Origin: an uncultured Prevotellaceae bacterium
Lineage (GTDB): Bacteria > Bacteroidota > Bacteroidia > Bacteroidales > Bacteroidaceae
Direction of reading: 5' to 3'
DNA: 44,064 nt
Assembly: GCA_900316505.1 (NCBI GenBank)
Contig: ONDH01000034.1
Location: forward strand, 1-44,064
Shown: positions 11,547-19,260 of the stretch, piece after piece
Numbering within the stretch: the stretch's first letter is position 1
Layout of the letters: each line of letters opens with the position of its first letter
Notes under the pieces: model-generated
The model's input: only the letters and a program-made list of their open reading frames with translations
Databases searched by the model: none
What the model was told of the DNA's origin: nothing
Translations under genes and position numbers: made by a program

Positions 11547-11570
11547 CAAACAACTACAGATTTCAAGGAT

Positions 11571-12020
11571 ATGAAAACAAAAGTATTTTTATTGAGCATG
11601 GTGATTGGCTTCATAACATGGGGATGCTCATCTGACGACGACGGTGGAACTGAACGTGTCGCAGGGGGCTCAGATGCTCGCCCTACTTGGCAGGTGCCCA
11701 ACTACGACCACTACGAACAGATTATGGTGGTTGAAGTGCAGCTGCAGGACATCTTGCAGACCTATGCCTCGGCAACCGATATGATGTGCGCCTCTGTCAA
11801 CGGAGAGGTGCGTGGCGTGACCACCCCCAAGCAGGTCGGCGACCAATGGAAGTTTCCACTCATCATTGCTTCGAACGATGCTGGCGTAAACATCCAGCTG
11901 TCGTACTACAGCGAAGCGCTGCATCGCATCTTCACCATCAACTGGACCACGTTCGACACCTCAGTTGCCCCAACAGGTACGGGTGGCATTTATGAACCGT
12001 CATTTGTCCACGTGGAATGA
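11571..12020 (+). CDS. Small lipoprotein sharing a repeat domain with the giant protein
   Basis: This 149-residue protein has a lipoprotein signal with the lipobox ITWGC (Cys19), followed by an acidic SSDDD stretch. It starts 24 bases after the giant gene stops, so the two are very likely co-transcribed. Its body (MVVEVQLQ...MCASVNGEVRGV...LIIASNDAG...LSYYSEAL) has the same pattern as a segment of the giant protein near residue 3200 (MMVARVKIDG...VGVFNENLETLGV...LTIYGNDEE...FKFFDAST). A surface-anchored partner of the giant protein is a reasonable inference, but no function is established. Transcription probably ends at the hairpin just downstream. Confidence 0.75.
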   Translation: MKTKVFLLSMVIGFITWGCSSDDDGGTERVAGGSDARPTWQVPNYDHYEQIMVVEVQLQDILQTYASATDMMCASVNGEVRGVTTPKQVGDQWKFPLIIASNDAGVNIQLSYYSEALHRIFTINWTTFDTSVAPTGTGGIYEPSFVHVE

Positions 12021-12037
12021 ATGATGGGCTGTAAGAC

Positions 12038-12082
12038 AAATGAAGCGCCCTCTCCTTGCAATCGGGAGAGGGCGCTCCATTT
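12038..12082. terminator. Bidirectional rho-independent terminator
   Basis: A 12-base perfect stem AGCGCCCTCTCC / GGAGAGGGCGCT with a 9-base loop extends with one mismatch by AAATG/CATTT. It lies between two convergent genes, and A- and T-rich ends on both sides let it serve both strands. Confidence 0.85.
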
Positions 12083-12109
12083 ATGTATTGTAGTGGTCTG
12101 TCACAAGTA

Positions 12110-15100
12110 TCACTGCACTTCCACGCCAAGTGCGTTGTACTTCTTGCCGTTGCGGTAGATGATGAGCTGACCGTTCTCGATGACCTTTCTGCCATTGAGT
12201 GGTGTCAGTTCAGGAGTGACCTCGTTGATGGCATTTGGCTCGGTGCAGATGAGCTTCACCTTGTCGATGTTACAGTTGGCTCCTGTGATGGTGAAGCGCA
12301 GAATCTGCTTACCGGCAGGGAGTTCCTTGAGGAAGTTGCCTGTGAAGGTCTTGTAGGTGCTCCAGTCGCTGTTGCCTGTCTGCGACACAGAAACATTAGC
12401 CAGTGTGGTGAGGGTCCCGTTTTCGTTGACAAGACTGATGCGGAATCCTGAACCGGTAACGCCTGAAGAAGCTGTTGCCTCGTAGGAGTATTTGCCTGCC
12501 TCGGTGACATTGATGGAGTATTCAAGCCACTCGTTCGCGGCTGTATAGCCAATCACCGTGCCATTGTTGCCCTTCACGAGGTCAACACCCTCAGCATCGC
12601 TGCGGTAAGAGGAAGCATCGCCCTCGGCATCGGAATTAGCGTCGTGGAAAGACAGCCCTTCCCCACCCTTGTCGAAGTTCTCTGCCTGGATGATGCCAGG
12701 GATGGAAACTGGTGCAGTCTTGTATGGGGTGCGCTTGTTGTTCACCTTCAGGGTGTACTTGGCCAATTTAGAATACTTGCCGTCGGCATCGATGGCTTCG
12801 GCAGTGACATTGTAGGAGCCCTTGGCTTTAGGTTTGTAGGTCATCTCATAAGGTGCCTCGTTGACTGTGCCAATCAAGCAGTCGTTCACGTAAAAGCGAA
12901 CGCTCTTGAGGTTGGTGGCTGTGGTGGTGGCCAGCAAGGTGGCATTCTCATTCACCGTGGCTGCTGTGGGATTGGACTTGACAGAGAAACTGATACCATT
13001 GTTCACCTCGATGTGGTTGAAGACCACCTTATCGATGTCACCTGAATCGCCTGTCACATTGATGCGAAGGACGTGTTCGCCCTCAGCCAGAGAGATCAGA
13101 GTGCGTCCATGCACTGGCACATAATTGTTCCAGTTGCCGTCGCCTGTCTGCGGTACGTAGATGGTCTCGCTAAGTGCCTTGGAAGCCTCATCTGTCTCTA
13201 TCGACATCTTGAAGGATGAGCCTGTCGTGCCAGAAGACACATAGGCATCGTATTCATAGATGCCAGCCTTCTCCACATTGACGGTGTATTCAAGCCATTC
13301 GCCCGTGTGGGTGAAACCGATGGTGTGCCCCACCCCGCTGACTTTCTTGATGTCCACGCCGCCATGATCGGAACGGTAGGAGTTGCCGTCGCCTTCAGCA
13401 TCTGTGTTGGAATCATGATAGGTGACCTCTTCCCCACCCTTGTCGAAGTTCTCTGCTTCGACGGTGCCTGGAAGACTGATGGGTGTGCCTGCGTATGGCG
13501 AACGAAGACCTTTGACCTTCAATGCCTTCTGTGTGGTTGATTTGTTCTCCTTGCCCTCTGTATCGGTGGCAATAGCAGTGATGGTGTAGGTGCCTCTTGC
13601 AGCAGGCACATATTCCAAGGTGTATGGCGCCTCGGTCAGGGTGCCAATCAGGAGGTCGTTGGCATAGACCTTCACTTCGGCAATGGAGGCGGTGGAAGTG
13701 CTGGGCAGACTGGCTGTCACGTCGATGGTGACAGGGTCTCCGACAGACACTGATGTGGCTGAGATGGCAGTCACTTTGGCTGTGATGTCCTTGTTCTGCT
13801 CATAAGGACGGAGCGTGATGCTCTTGATGTAGAAGCCGCCCTTGTCGATGTTCAAGCAAAGGGTGTGGCGTCCAGCTGTCAGTTCTTCCCTGAACACGCC
13901 GTGCAGACTCTGGTAAGTGTCCTTGTCGCCAGTGGCTGGCACCTCCACGAAATTGGTGTAGTAGGTGAGGTTGTCAAATCCATATTCAGACAGGTGGAAC
14001 ACTCCCCCTGCATTCGGGGATGCCACCTCCATGTCGAAGGCATACAAGCCTGGCTCTTTCACATCGACGGTGTATTCCATCCAACCATCGTCTTTCGTGG
14101 CTGTGGTGCCGTTGCGCCCTACCCCATTGCTGTAAGACACGCCTGATGCACCTTTGTCGTATTCATTGCTCAGGATGGTGCCGGGCAGTTCCACGGGCTC
14201 ACCCTTATAAGGTGCGCGCTTCTCTGTGGAACCCAACACATTGACACGAGCATAACGCTCATACTGATTGCCGTCATTGGTGTAAACGATTGCCTTCAGG
14301 GTTTTGTTGCCAGTGGTTGCCGTTGCCGGAACAGCATATTCTGCAATGTATGGCTCTTTATCCATGGTGGAAATCAGCTCGGTGCCTGCATACAGCTCGA
14401 CCTTCTCGATGGCGATGTCAGCCTTCTCTGCCTTGGCATCAGTGGTGATGTGTGTGCGCACCTTGATGGGCAGCACATCTCCCTTAGCCACCTTGTAATC
14501 CTTCGGTCTGATATACACGCCCACACGCTTCTTCATGCCGGGGAACGGGCTCTTGGCAGTCTTTGCCTTCTCGGTCTTCATGTATTGACGCAACCAAGTC
14601 ATGGCAGGACGGTCGTTACCGTTCTTGATGAGACCTGAGTTGTCCACCCATGTGGAACCATGGATGAACCCCCAAATGGTGACACCAGCACAATAGTCAG
14701 CCTCCCACATCATGGGGAAAATCTTCTCGTACTGCGCCTTCTGCTTGGCATCATCTGCTTGGTCAATATCCAGCTCGGTGATGTACATCGGCATCTTCAG
14801 CCCGCTCTGTAGCTTATTCATGGAGTCGCGCAGTTTGTCAACACTGATGTCGGTGACGTCGTGCGACTGATTTCCGTAGGCATCAATCGGAGCACCCGAG
14901 TCACGCAATGCCTGCACCAGCTGCAGATAGTTGTCGGTGTCCCACTGGAAGGTGTTGTAGTCATTGTAGATGAGGATGGAGTTCGGGAAACGCTCGTAAG
15001 CCATCTCAAATGCCTTGATGAGCCAGTCATAGCCGGTCTTTCCGCCGCCACCCAACGATGACTTCATCAATGGGTTGCCTTGCTGGTGCATGCCGACAGC

Positions 15101-15553
15101 CTCGTTCACCACATCAATCATGGGCAATGTGGGATAATGTGACTTCACTTTGTTGAACCAGTTCTCTATGGCGTTGAAGCGCTCCGGAAGCGGCAGGCTC
15201 TCATTAAACCACCTGTCGGGATATTGGGCACCCCACACCAAGGCGTGGAACTTGTAGGTGAAGCCGTTCTGCTTGGCATAATTGAAAGGTGTGTCACTAC
15301 CCCAGTTGAAGTTGCCCCTGCTGCCTTCGACCGAACCCCATTTCGATTCGTTCTCAGGCGTAACCTGATTCCACAACTGGTAGTACTTCTCGCTGATACC
15401 GCCCGGATCCATCCGGTAACCAGTTGTGATGTTACCGAGGAACTTGTCAGGATTCTTCGACAGACCTTTCGTCGTGTACGATGTCTGTGCCCCAGCCGTC
15501 AACGGCAGCAGGCAGCACAGCATTCCCACTAAATAAGTAATAGTCTTATTCAT
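12110..15553 (-). CDS. Secreted GH10 endo-1,4-beta-xylanase with three CBM6-like modules
   Basis: This 1147-residue enzyme should cut beta-1,4-xylan backbones outside the cell. It has a signal peptide (about 1-22), then a GH10 catalytic domain (about 25-330) with WNQVTPENESKW, the acid/base Glu151 in DVVNEA and the nucleophile Glu260 in YITELD. Three pairs of Ig-like and CBM6-like modules follow: Ig 347-440 and CBM 450-582, Ig 590-681 and CBM 690-848, Ig 852-937 and CBM 946-1102. CBM modules 2 and 3 share AENFDKGGE and WLEY motifs; the first is more divergent. The tail (LNGRKVIENGQLIIYRNGKK) resembles Bacteroidales secretion tails. The usual HTLVWHSQ motif reads HALVWGAQ here (residues 103-110), replacing a conserved His by Gly. 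The gene is monocistronic, and no SusC/D or transporter adjoins it. Confidence 0.93.
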   Translation of the reverse strand: MNKTITYLVGMLCCLLPLTAGAQTSYTTKGLSKNPDKFLGNITTGYRMDPGGISEKYYQLWNQVTPENESKWGSVEGSRGNFNWGSDTPFNYAKQNGFTYKFHALVWGAQYPDRWFNESLPLPERFNAIENWFNKVKSHYPTLPMIDVVNEAVGMHQQGNPLMKSSLGGGGKTGYDWLIKAFEMAYERFPNSILIYNDYNTFQWDTDNYLQLVQALRDSGAPIDAYGNQSHDVTDISVDKLRDSMNKLQSGLKMPMYITELDIDQADDAKQKAQYEKIFPMMWEADYCAGVTIWGFIHGSTWVDNSGLIKNGNDRPAMTWLRQYMKTEKAKTAKSPFPGMKKRVGVYIRPKDYKVAKGDVLPIKVRTHITTDAKAEKADIAIEKVELYAGTELISTMDKEPYIAEYAVPATATTGNKTLKAIVYTNDGNQYERYARVNVLGSTEKRAPYKGEPVELPGTILSNEYDKGASGVSYSNGVGRNGTTATKDDGWMEYTVDVKEPGLYAFDMEVASPNAGGVFHLSEYGFDNLTYYTNFVEVPATGDKDTYQSLHGVFREELTAGRHTLCLNIDKGGFYIKSITLRPYEQNKDITAKVTAISATSVSVGDPVTIDVTASLPSTSTASIAEVKVYANDLLIGTLTEAPYTLEYVPAARGTYTITAIATDTEGKENKSTTQKALKVKGLRSPYAGTPISLPGTVEAENFDKGGEEVTYHDSNTDAEGDGNSYRSDHGGVDIKKVSGVGHTIGFTHTGEWLEYTVNVEKAGIYEYDAYVSSGTTGSSFKMSIETDEASKALSETIYVPQTGDGNWNNYVPVHGRTLISLAEGEHVLRINVTGDSGDIDKVVFNHIEVNNGISFSVKSNPTAATVNENATLLATTTATNLKSVRFYVNDCLIGTVNEAPYEMTYKPKAKGSYNVTAEAIDADGKYSKLAKYTLKVNNKRTPYKTAPVSIPGIIQAENFDKGGEGLSFHDANSDAEGDASSYRSDAEGVDLVKGNNGTVIGYTAANEWLEYSINVTEAGKYSYEATASSGVTGSGFRISLVNENGTLTTLANVSVSQTGNSDWSTYKTFTGNFLKELPAGKQILRFTITGANCNIDKVKLICTEPNAINEVTPELTPLNGRKVIENGQLIIYRNGKKYNALGVEVQ

Positions 15554-15618
15554 AAAAGATGTTATTTATTTTGTTTGTTTGGTTTAGGTTAGTCACACAC
15601 ACATATATCTTGCCACGG

Positions 15619-15651
15619 CAAAGATACGACTTTTTGATAAAACCAAACAAA
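15619..15651 (-). promoter_or_regulatory. Promoter of the xylanase gene
   Basis: On the minus strand TATCTTTG (15619-15626 in plus coordinates) is preceded by TTTG (15648-15651, spacer 21 bases). This is a near-perfect Bacteroidetes promoter, about 65 bases from the start codon. Between 15652 and 16071 there is no convincing gene; a 75-codon frame at 15730-15957 has no family resemblance or start signal. Confidence 0.75.
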
Positions 15652-16071
15652 CATCTCCCGATTTAATGCAGAAAACTGCATGGATTATGTCACTTTTATG
15701 TCAGTTCGGCATAAAAGCAAGTCGCTTTATTGCGACAAATCGCCGAAGGTGCTTGGGGCAAAGCTCCCACCTCGGTTGCGCTAAGTAAAGTGTTACAGAG
15801 TCGGTTAATAATTCAAAACAAACTAAGGACACGGCAAGTGATTTTATCGTTCCAACGATTTTGTAGTGGCGTTGAGAAGATGTTATCAGGTACGAATAGA
15901 CTCAAAGAGGTTGGAAAAGGCACGGATTTAGTCAACTTAAAAGGTAAAGCAGAATAGTGCTCGGAGACTCTTCTTACCAATAAAAGAAGAATTAAATTGG
16001 AAAATTAGCCCTTTAACATACAGATAGTTACACTAAAAATACATCTTTTTTGAAGAATTGTTTTGTAAAAT

Positions 16072-16103
16072 CTTGCCCAATTCAAATGATAGTTGTATCT
16101 TTG
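16072..16103 (+). promoter_or_regulatory. Promoter of the AlbA_2-domain protein gene
   Basis: CTTG at 16072-16075 and TATCTTTG at 16096-16103 with a 20-base spacer match the Bacteroidetes promoter consensus. The start codon follows about 50 bases downstream. Confidence 0.7.
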
Positions 16104-16153
16104 CATCGTGAAACTGTACGAAATTAGTTTGCACTAAAGATATAGAGATTTCA

Positions 16154-17800
16154 ATGAGTACGATAGAAGAATTGCAGAAACTCAGTGAACGTGAAGATCA
16201 TGTGGAGTTTAAGAAGGCAGAACACAATTATCCGTTCGCAGGAGGTCAGAAGACAGATCCTCGCGGCCGAAGACATTGTGTATTAGGGTATGTAGTTGCT
16301 TTGGCCAATGAAAGAGGCGGGCGGCTGGTTCTTGGCATGACCGATGCCCGTCCCCATAAGGTCGTGGGTAGCGACTTTGCTGTAAACGAGACTGGCAATC
16401 TTGAAGACGAAATATATGAGCGTCTCCATATTCGTGTCCGAACAGAGGAACTATACGATGAAAAACAGCGTCGTGTGCTTGTCATCAACGTCCCTTCACG
16501 TCCAGTTGGCAAGGCACTCCGATTCGAGGGGGTTCCATTGATGAGAGTTGGTGAAAGTTTGCGTGAGATGGACGATGCCGAATACTTCTCCGTCATTTCC
16601 GAGCAAGACCCGGATTTCTCATCCCGTGTATGCAAAGGTCTAACCTTGAACGACCTTGACGCAGAGGCCATAGAAAACATGCGTCATCTCATTGCCGACA
16701 AGCAGAAACGGCCTGATGCTACAACCGTTCCTTTGAATCAGTTACTAAAGGACTTGCTTTTGATTGATGATAATGGCAACTTGAAGTACGCAACTCTTCT
16801 TCTGTTGGGTAAATCGGAAGCCATCAACCGCTATCTGCCACAGGCCAATGTCGTGATAGAATACCGGAACAACCATAGCCAGGTGCGCTATAGTGCCCGT
16901 CAGGAATATCGTCTGCCGCTGTTTATCGCCATCGAAAAGATTTGGGAGTACATCGACCAGCCCGCCTGCAATCCTCTTCTGCACGTCAATGACCTGCCGC
17001 GCATCCTCGACTGTCCTGCCTTTAATAAGGAAACAATACGCGAGGCTCTTATCAATGCCATGATTCACCGTAGTCTGCAGATGGGGTCAGACATCTTCAT
17101 ACACCTATATCCCGATATGGTGGAGATTTCCAACCCTGGTGGGTTCCCATACGGTGTAAATCTCGGTAATATCCTGACCGTCAACAGTTCGCCACGTAGC
17201 CGTTTGATGGCAGAGGTGATAGAGAAAACGGGGCTGATAGAGCGTAGCGGACAAGGCGTTGACATTATGTTCACCAATTGCATCAAGGAGGGCAAGCCAC
17301 TTCCCGACTACTCCTATTCAGACGATTATCAGGTGGATTTACGCTTCTATGGTGAGATTCCAGATGATGCTTTCTATCTCTTTGCTCAGGATATATGTCA
17401 TCAACAGGAGCTTGAGAGCAAGCTAAACGCATTCGACTGGTTGACACTTCACTACATCTGGAAAGGGAACATTGAGGCTGCATACAAGGACAGTTGTCCC
17501 AAACTGCTGGAGATGGGTTTGATCATCGAGGATTCATACTTCGGTTATGTCCTTTCTTCTCGCTATCTGCTATATAAGCCCCATGTTAGGACTACCAGCC
17601 AGCGATACGACATCAGTCATATCCAAACTGTCTATAATGTGATACGACGCAACGACGAGGCTTCCATGAGCGACTTTGTAGAGGCTTTCAACAGCATTCT
17701 GACGCAGAAACAAGTGCGTACCCTCATTGAGGGACTTTGTAAGACGCCCTTGATTTCTTCTCACGGAAACGCACGGGCCACAAGGTACCATTGGGTATGA
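16154..17800 (+). CDS. AlbA_2 (Schlafen-type) ATP-binding protein, COG2865-like
   Basis: This 548-residue protein begins with an AlbA_2/Schlafen-type domain (about 1-130: EFKKAEHNYP, LGYVVALANERGGRLVLGM, then VGKALRFEGVPLMRVGES). A middle region is followed by an HATPase-like segment (about 295-385: IREALINAMIHR, VEISNPGGFPYGV, RNxx-like SSPRSRLMAEVIEKTGLIERSG). The C-terminal 130 residues suggest a winged-helix tail. Family members are described as putative transcriptional regulators or ATP-dependent nucleic-acid-binding proteins, and AlbA_2 domains also occur in anti-phage systems. The gene stands alone with its own promoter, next to a long non-coding stretch. The domain call is firm; the biological role is not known. 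Confidence 0.85.
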   Translation: MSTIEELQKLSEREDHVEFKKAEHNYPFAGGQKTDPRGRRHCVLGYVVALANERGGRLVLGMTDARPHKVVGSDFAVNETGNLEDEIYERLHIRVRTEELYDEKQRRVLVINVPSRPVGKALRFEGVPLMRVGESLREMDDAEYFSVISEQDPDFSSRVCKGLTLNDLDAEAIENMRHLIADKQKRPDATTVPLNQLLKDLLLIDDNGNLKYATLLLLGKSEAINRYLPQANVVIEYRNNHSQVRYSARQEYRLPLFIAIEKIWEYIDQPACNPLLHVNDLPRILDCPAFNKETIREALINAMIHRSLQMGSDIFIHLYPDMVEISNPGGFPYGVNLGNILTVNSSPRSRLMAEVIEKTGLIERSGQGVDIMFTNCIKEGKPLPDYSYSDDYQVDLRFYGEIPDDAFYLFAQDICHQQELESKLNAFDWLTLHYIWKGNIEAAYKDSCPKLLEMGLIIEDSYFGYVLSSRYLLYKPHVRTTSQRYDISHIQTVYNVIRRNDEASMSDFVEAFNSILTQKQVRTLIEGLCKTPLISSHGNARATRYHWV

Positions 17801-17991
17801 TTTTACCCCCACCTATAGCTTTTTCTATATACTTCCGGGGCGTGTCCATTAAACAGACAAGTCGAATAATCTCGAACTCCAATACCATATTCGTCAAGGC
17901 ACATCTCTATATAATTAAAAGGAGTGGCTTGGCGAATTTTTATTGTGGGAAGTGTTGATGGCAAGAGAAATGTTTTTGCTCTTGTGACCAT

Positions 17992-18141
17992 CAGGATGGG
18001 CTTTCGCCAAGAAAGCGGAAATCTGAATCTGTCATAATTGGGGGAAATAAATCTGTTAAATCGGATAAATCTGTGGTTTTATTTTTATTACTTGAGAGCG
18101 TTTTTGTTTAAGATAGACACAGGTGTTTTACGAGTGAGCCA
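17992..18141 (+). repeat. Dispersed repeat, inverted partner of 42889-42992
   Basis: The tract CTTTCGCCAAGAAAGCGG and the later TTTTTGTTTAAGATAGACAC to CGAGTGAGCC reappear in reverse complement at 42889-42992, with a deletion of about 35 bases in the middle of that copy. It is not coding. A 62-codon minus-strand frame just before it (17803-17991) matches no family that I recognise. Confidence 0.75.
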
Positions 18142-18163
18142 TAATTTCACTAACAACCTTAAA

Positions 18164-18230
18164 ATCGACATCGTCGACGTCGGTTTGCCGACATCGTCGA
18201 CATCGATGCACCGAGGTCGACGATGTCGAT
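18164..18230. promoter_or_regulatory. GTCGAC palindrome cluster, possible operator
   Basis: ATCGACATCGTCGAC (18164-18178) and its exact reverse complement (18216-18230) flank another GACATCGTCGACATCGATG copy and an inner GTCGG-TTTG-CCGAC hairpin. Three copies of one 13-15 base word around GTCGAC lie within 67 bases. This looks like a protein-binding cluster or cruciform. No adjacent regulator gene identifies the binder, so the function is unknown. Confidence 0.5.
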
Positions 18231-18404
18231 TCAGGGGTTGTGAATGTGGGACAATGCGAAAACACTTTCATCTCGACAACACTCCCCTACCCTACTCACC
18301 AAAGAAACCTAAACACTTTCTTCATGTGTAACACTACCATCTGTTGATAAGAACCAACGACATTCAACTATATAATGAATCGTTGTTCCATATTAAGACC
18401 AAAC

Positions 18405-18745
18405 TGTTTTGCTATATAAAGAATATTTCGTTTTGTTGCTTTATTGTTATTTCGGTATTTCGTATATACGATATATAAGTATTATTGTTTTATTGTTATT
18501 ACATATATATCGTTACAATGGAATAACAATAATACTATATTAACGTATTAAAGGTATAACGATAATAACATATAACAATAGTATCGTTATAACGAATATA
18601 ATGTTATTATGTTGTTATCATTAATCGGTAATATTGTAATAATGGAATATCGTATATATTTATTTATCGTTAAACGGATATAACGTTATTTCGTTATATT
18701 TAATATATTGATATAAGGGAATAACGGATTTACATAATATCATAT
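18405..18745. other. Extremely AT-rich tract dense in TAACG/CGTTA
   Basis: About 340 bases consist almost only of A and T, broken by recurring TAACG or CGTTA pentamers, some back to back (CGTTATAACG, ATAACGTTATTTCGTTAT), and TATCGTATATAC-like alternations. No frame has a plausible protein. A nucleoid-protein or partition site, or an easily melted region, are possibilities; none is proven. A purine-rich stretch (18776-18866) follows. Confidence 0.5.
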
Positions 18746-18914
18746 ATACAAAGAACTGAAAATCAGCAGGTGAAAACAGAGAGGAAGTAAGGTGGGGGGA
18801 GGGCAGAGTGGGGATGAAACTGGAGAAAATGGGAGTGAAATGTACAAATGACGGGGTAGGGGAGTGGAAAAACAATTTTTTTTGAGTTTTTTTGAAAAAA
18901 AAGTCTTATTATTG

Positions 18915-18944
18915 TTTGGAAGTTAAGATAATTTCCTATCTTTG
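18915..18944 (+). promoter_or_regulatory. Promoter of nrdDG
   Basis: TTTG (18915-18918) and TATCTTTG (18937-18944) are separated by 18 bases. Transcription would start near 18951, leaving a leader of about 310 bases before the nrdD start codon, unusually long for this window. Confidence 0.7.
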
Positions 18945-18952
18945 CATCCGAA

Positions 18953-19027
18953 AAAAGTTCCCTAAAACGGGAAACTTTTGGAAGGGCTGAAATGAAAAAG
19001 TTTCCCGTTTTGGAAAACTTTGCAAGG
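18953..19027 (+). promoter_or_regulatory. Hairpin-rich leader of nrdD, attenuator-like
   Basis: AAAACGGGAAACTTTT (18964-18979) pairs perfectly over 16 bases with 18996-19011. The left arm can also pair with AAAAGTTCCC just upstream (18953-18962), and the right arm with GGAAAACTTT just downstream, so alternative foldings exclude each other. This arrangement lies at the very start of the predicted transcript. It could be an attenuator, a riboswitch-like element or a repressor site; the sequence does not decide which. The rest of the leader (19028-19260) has no gene. Confidence 0.5.
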
Positions 19028-19260
19028 AGAGAGAAAAATGAAAAACAACTGATAGATAGATAGTTACGAGTTGATGAATAAAGAAGAGGTTGAACTACGA
19101 AAAACAAAAAGTTGTCCAAAAGTGAGAAAAAAGACATAAGAAAGAGAGGATGAAAAGTGTGGGATGGCTTCACAGGAGTTGGGCAAAATGGAACAACAAT
19201 CTTTTGCAAAATTAATACACATATACACATATATTATAATAGTACTAATATAGAAGAACA

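Noticed and set aside
15730..15957. A 75-codon frame upstream of the AlbA_2 gene
   Set aside because: No promoter, no family and no conserved pattern.
17803..17991. A 62-codon minus-strand frame that looks partly protein-like
   Set aside because: No family recognised, no promoter and no partner. It may be a gene remnant but cannot be supported.
18038..18331. A 97-codon frame
   Set aside because: It runs through the dispersed repeat and the GTCGAC palindrome cluster, so it is a by-product of repeats.
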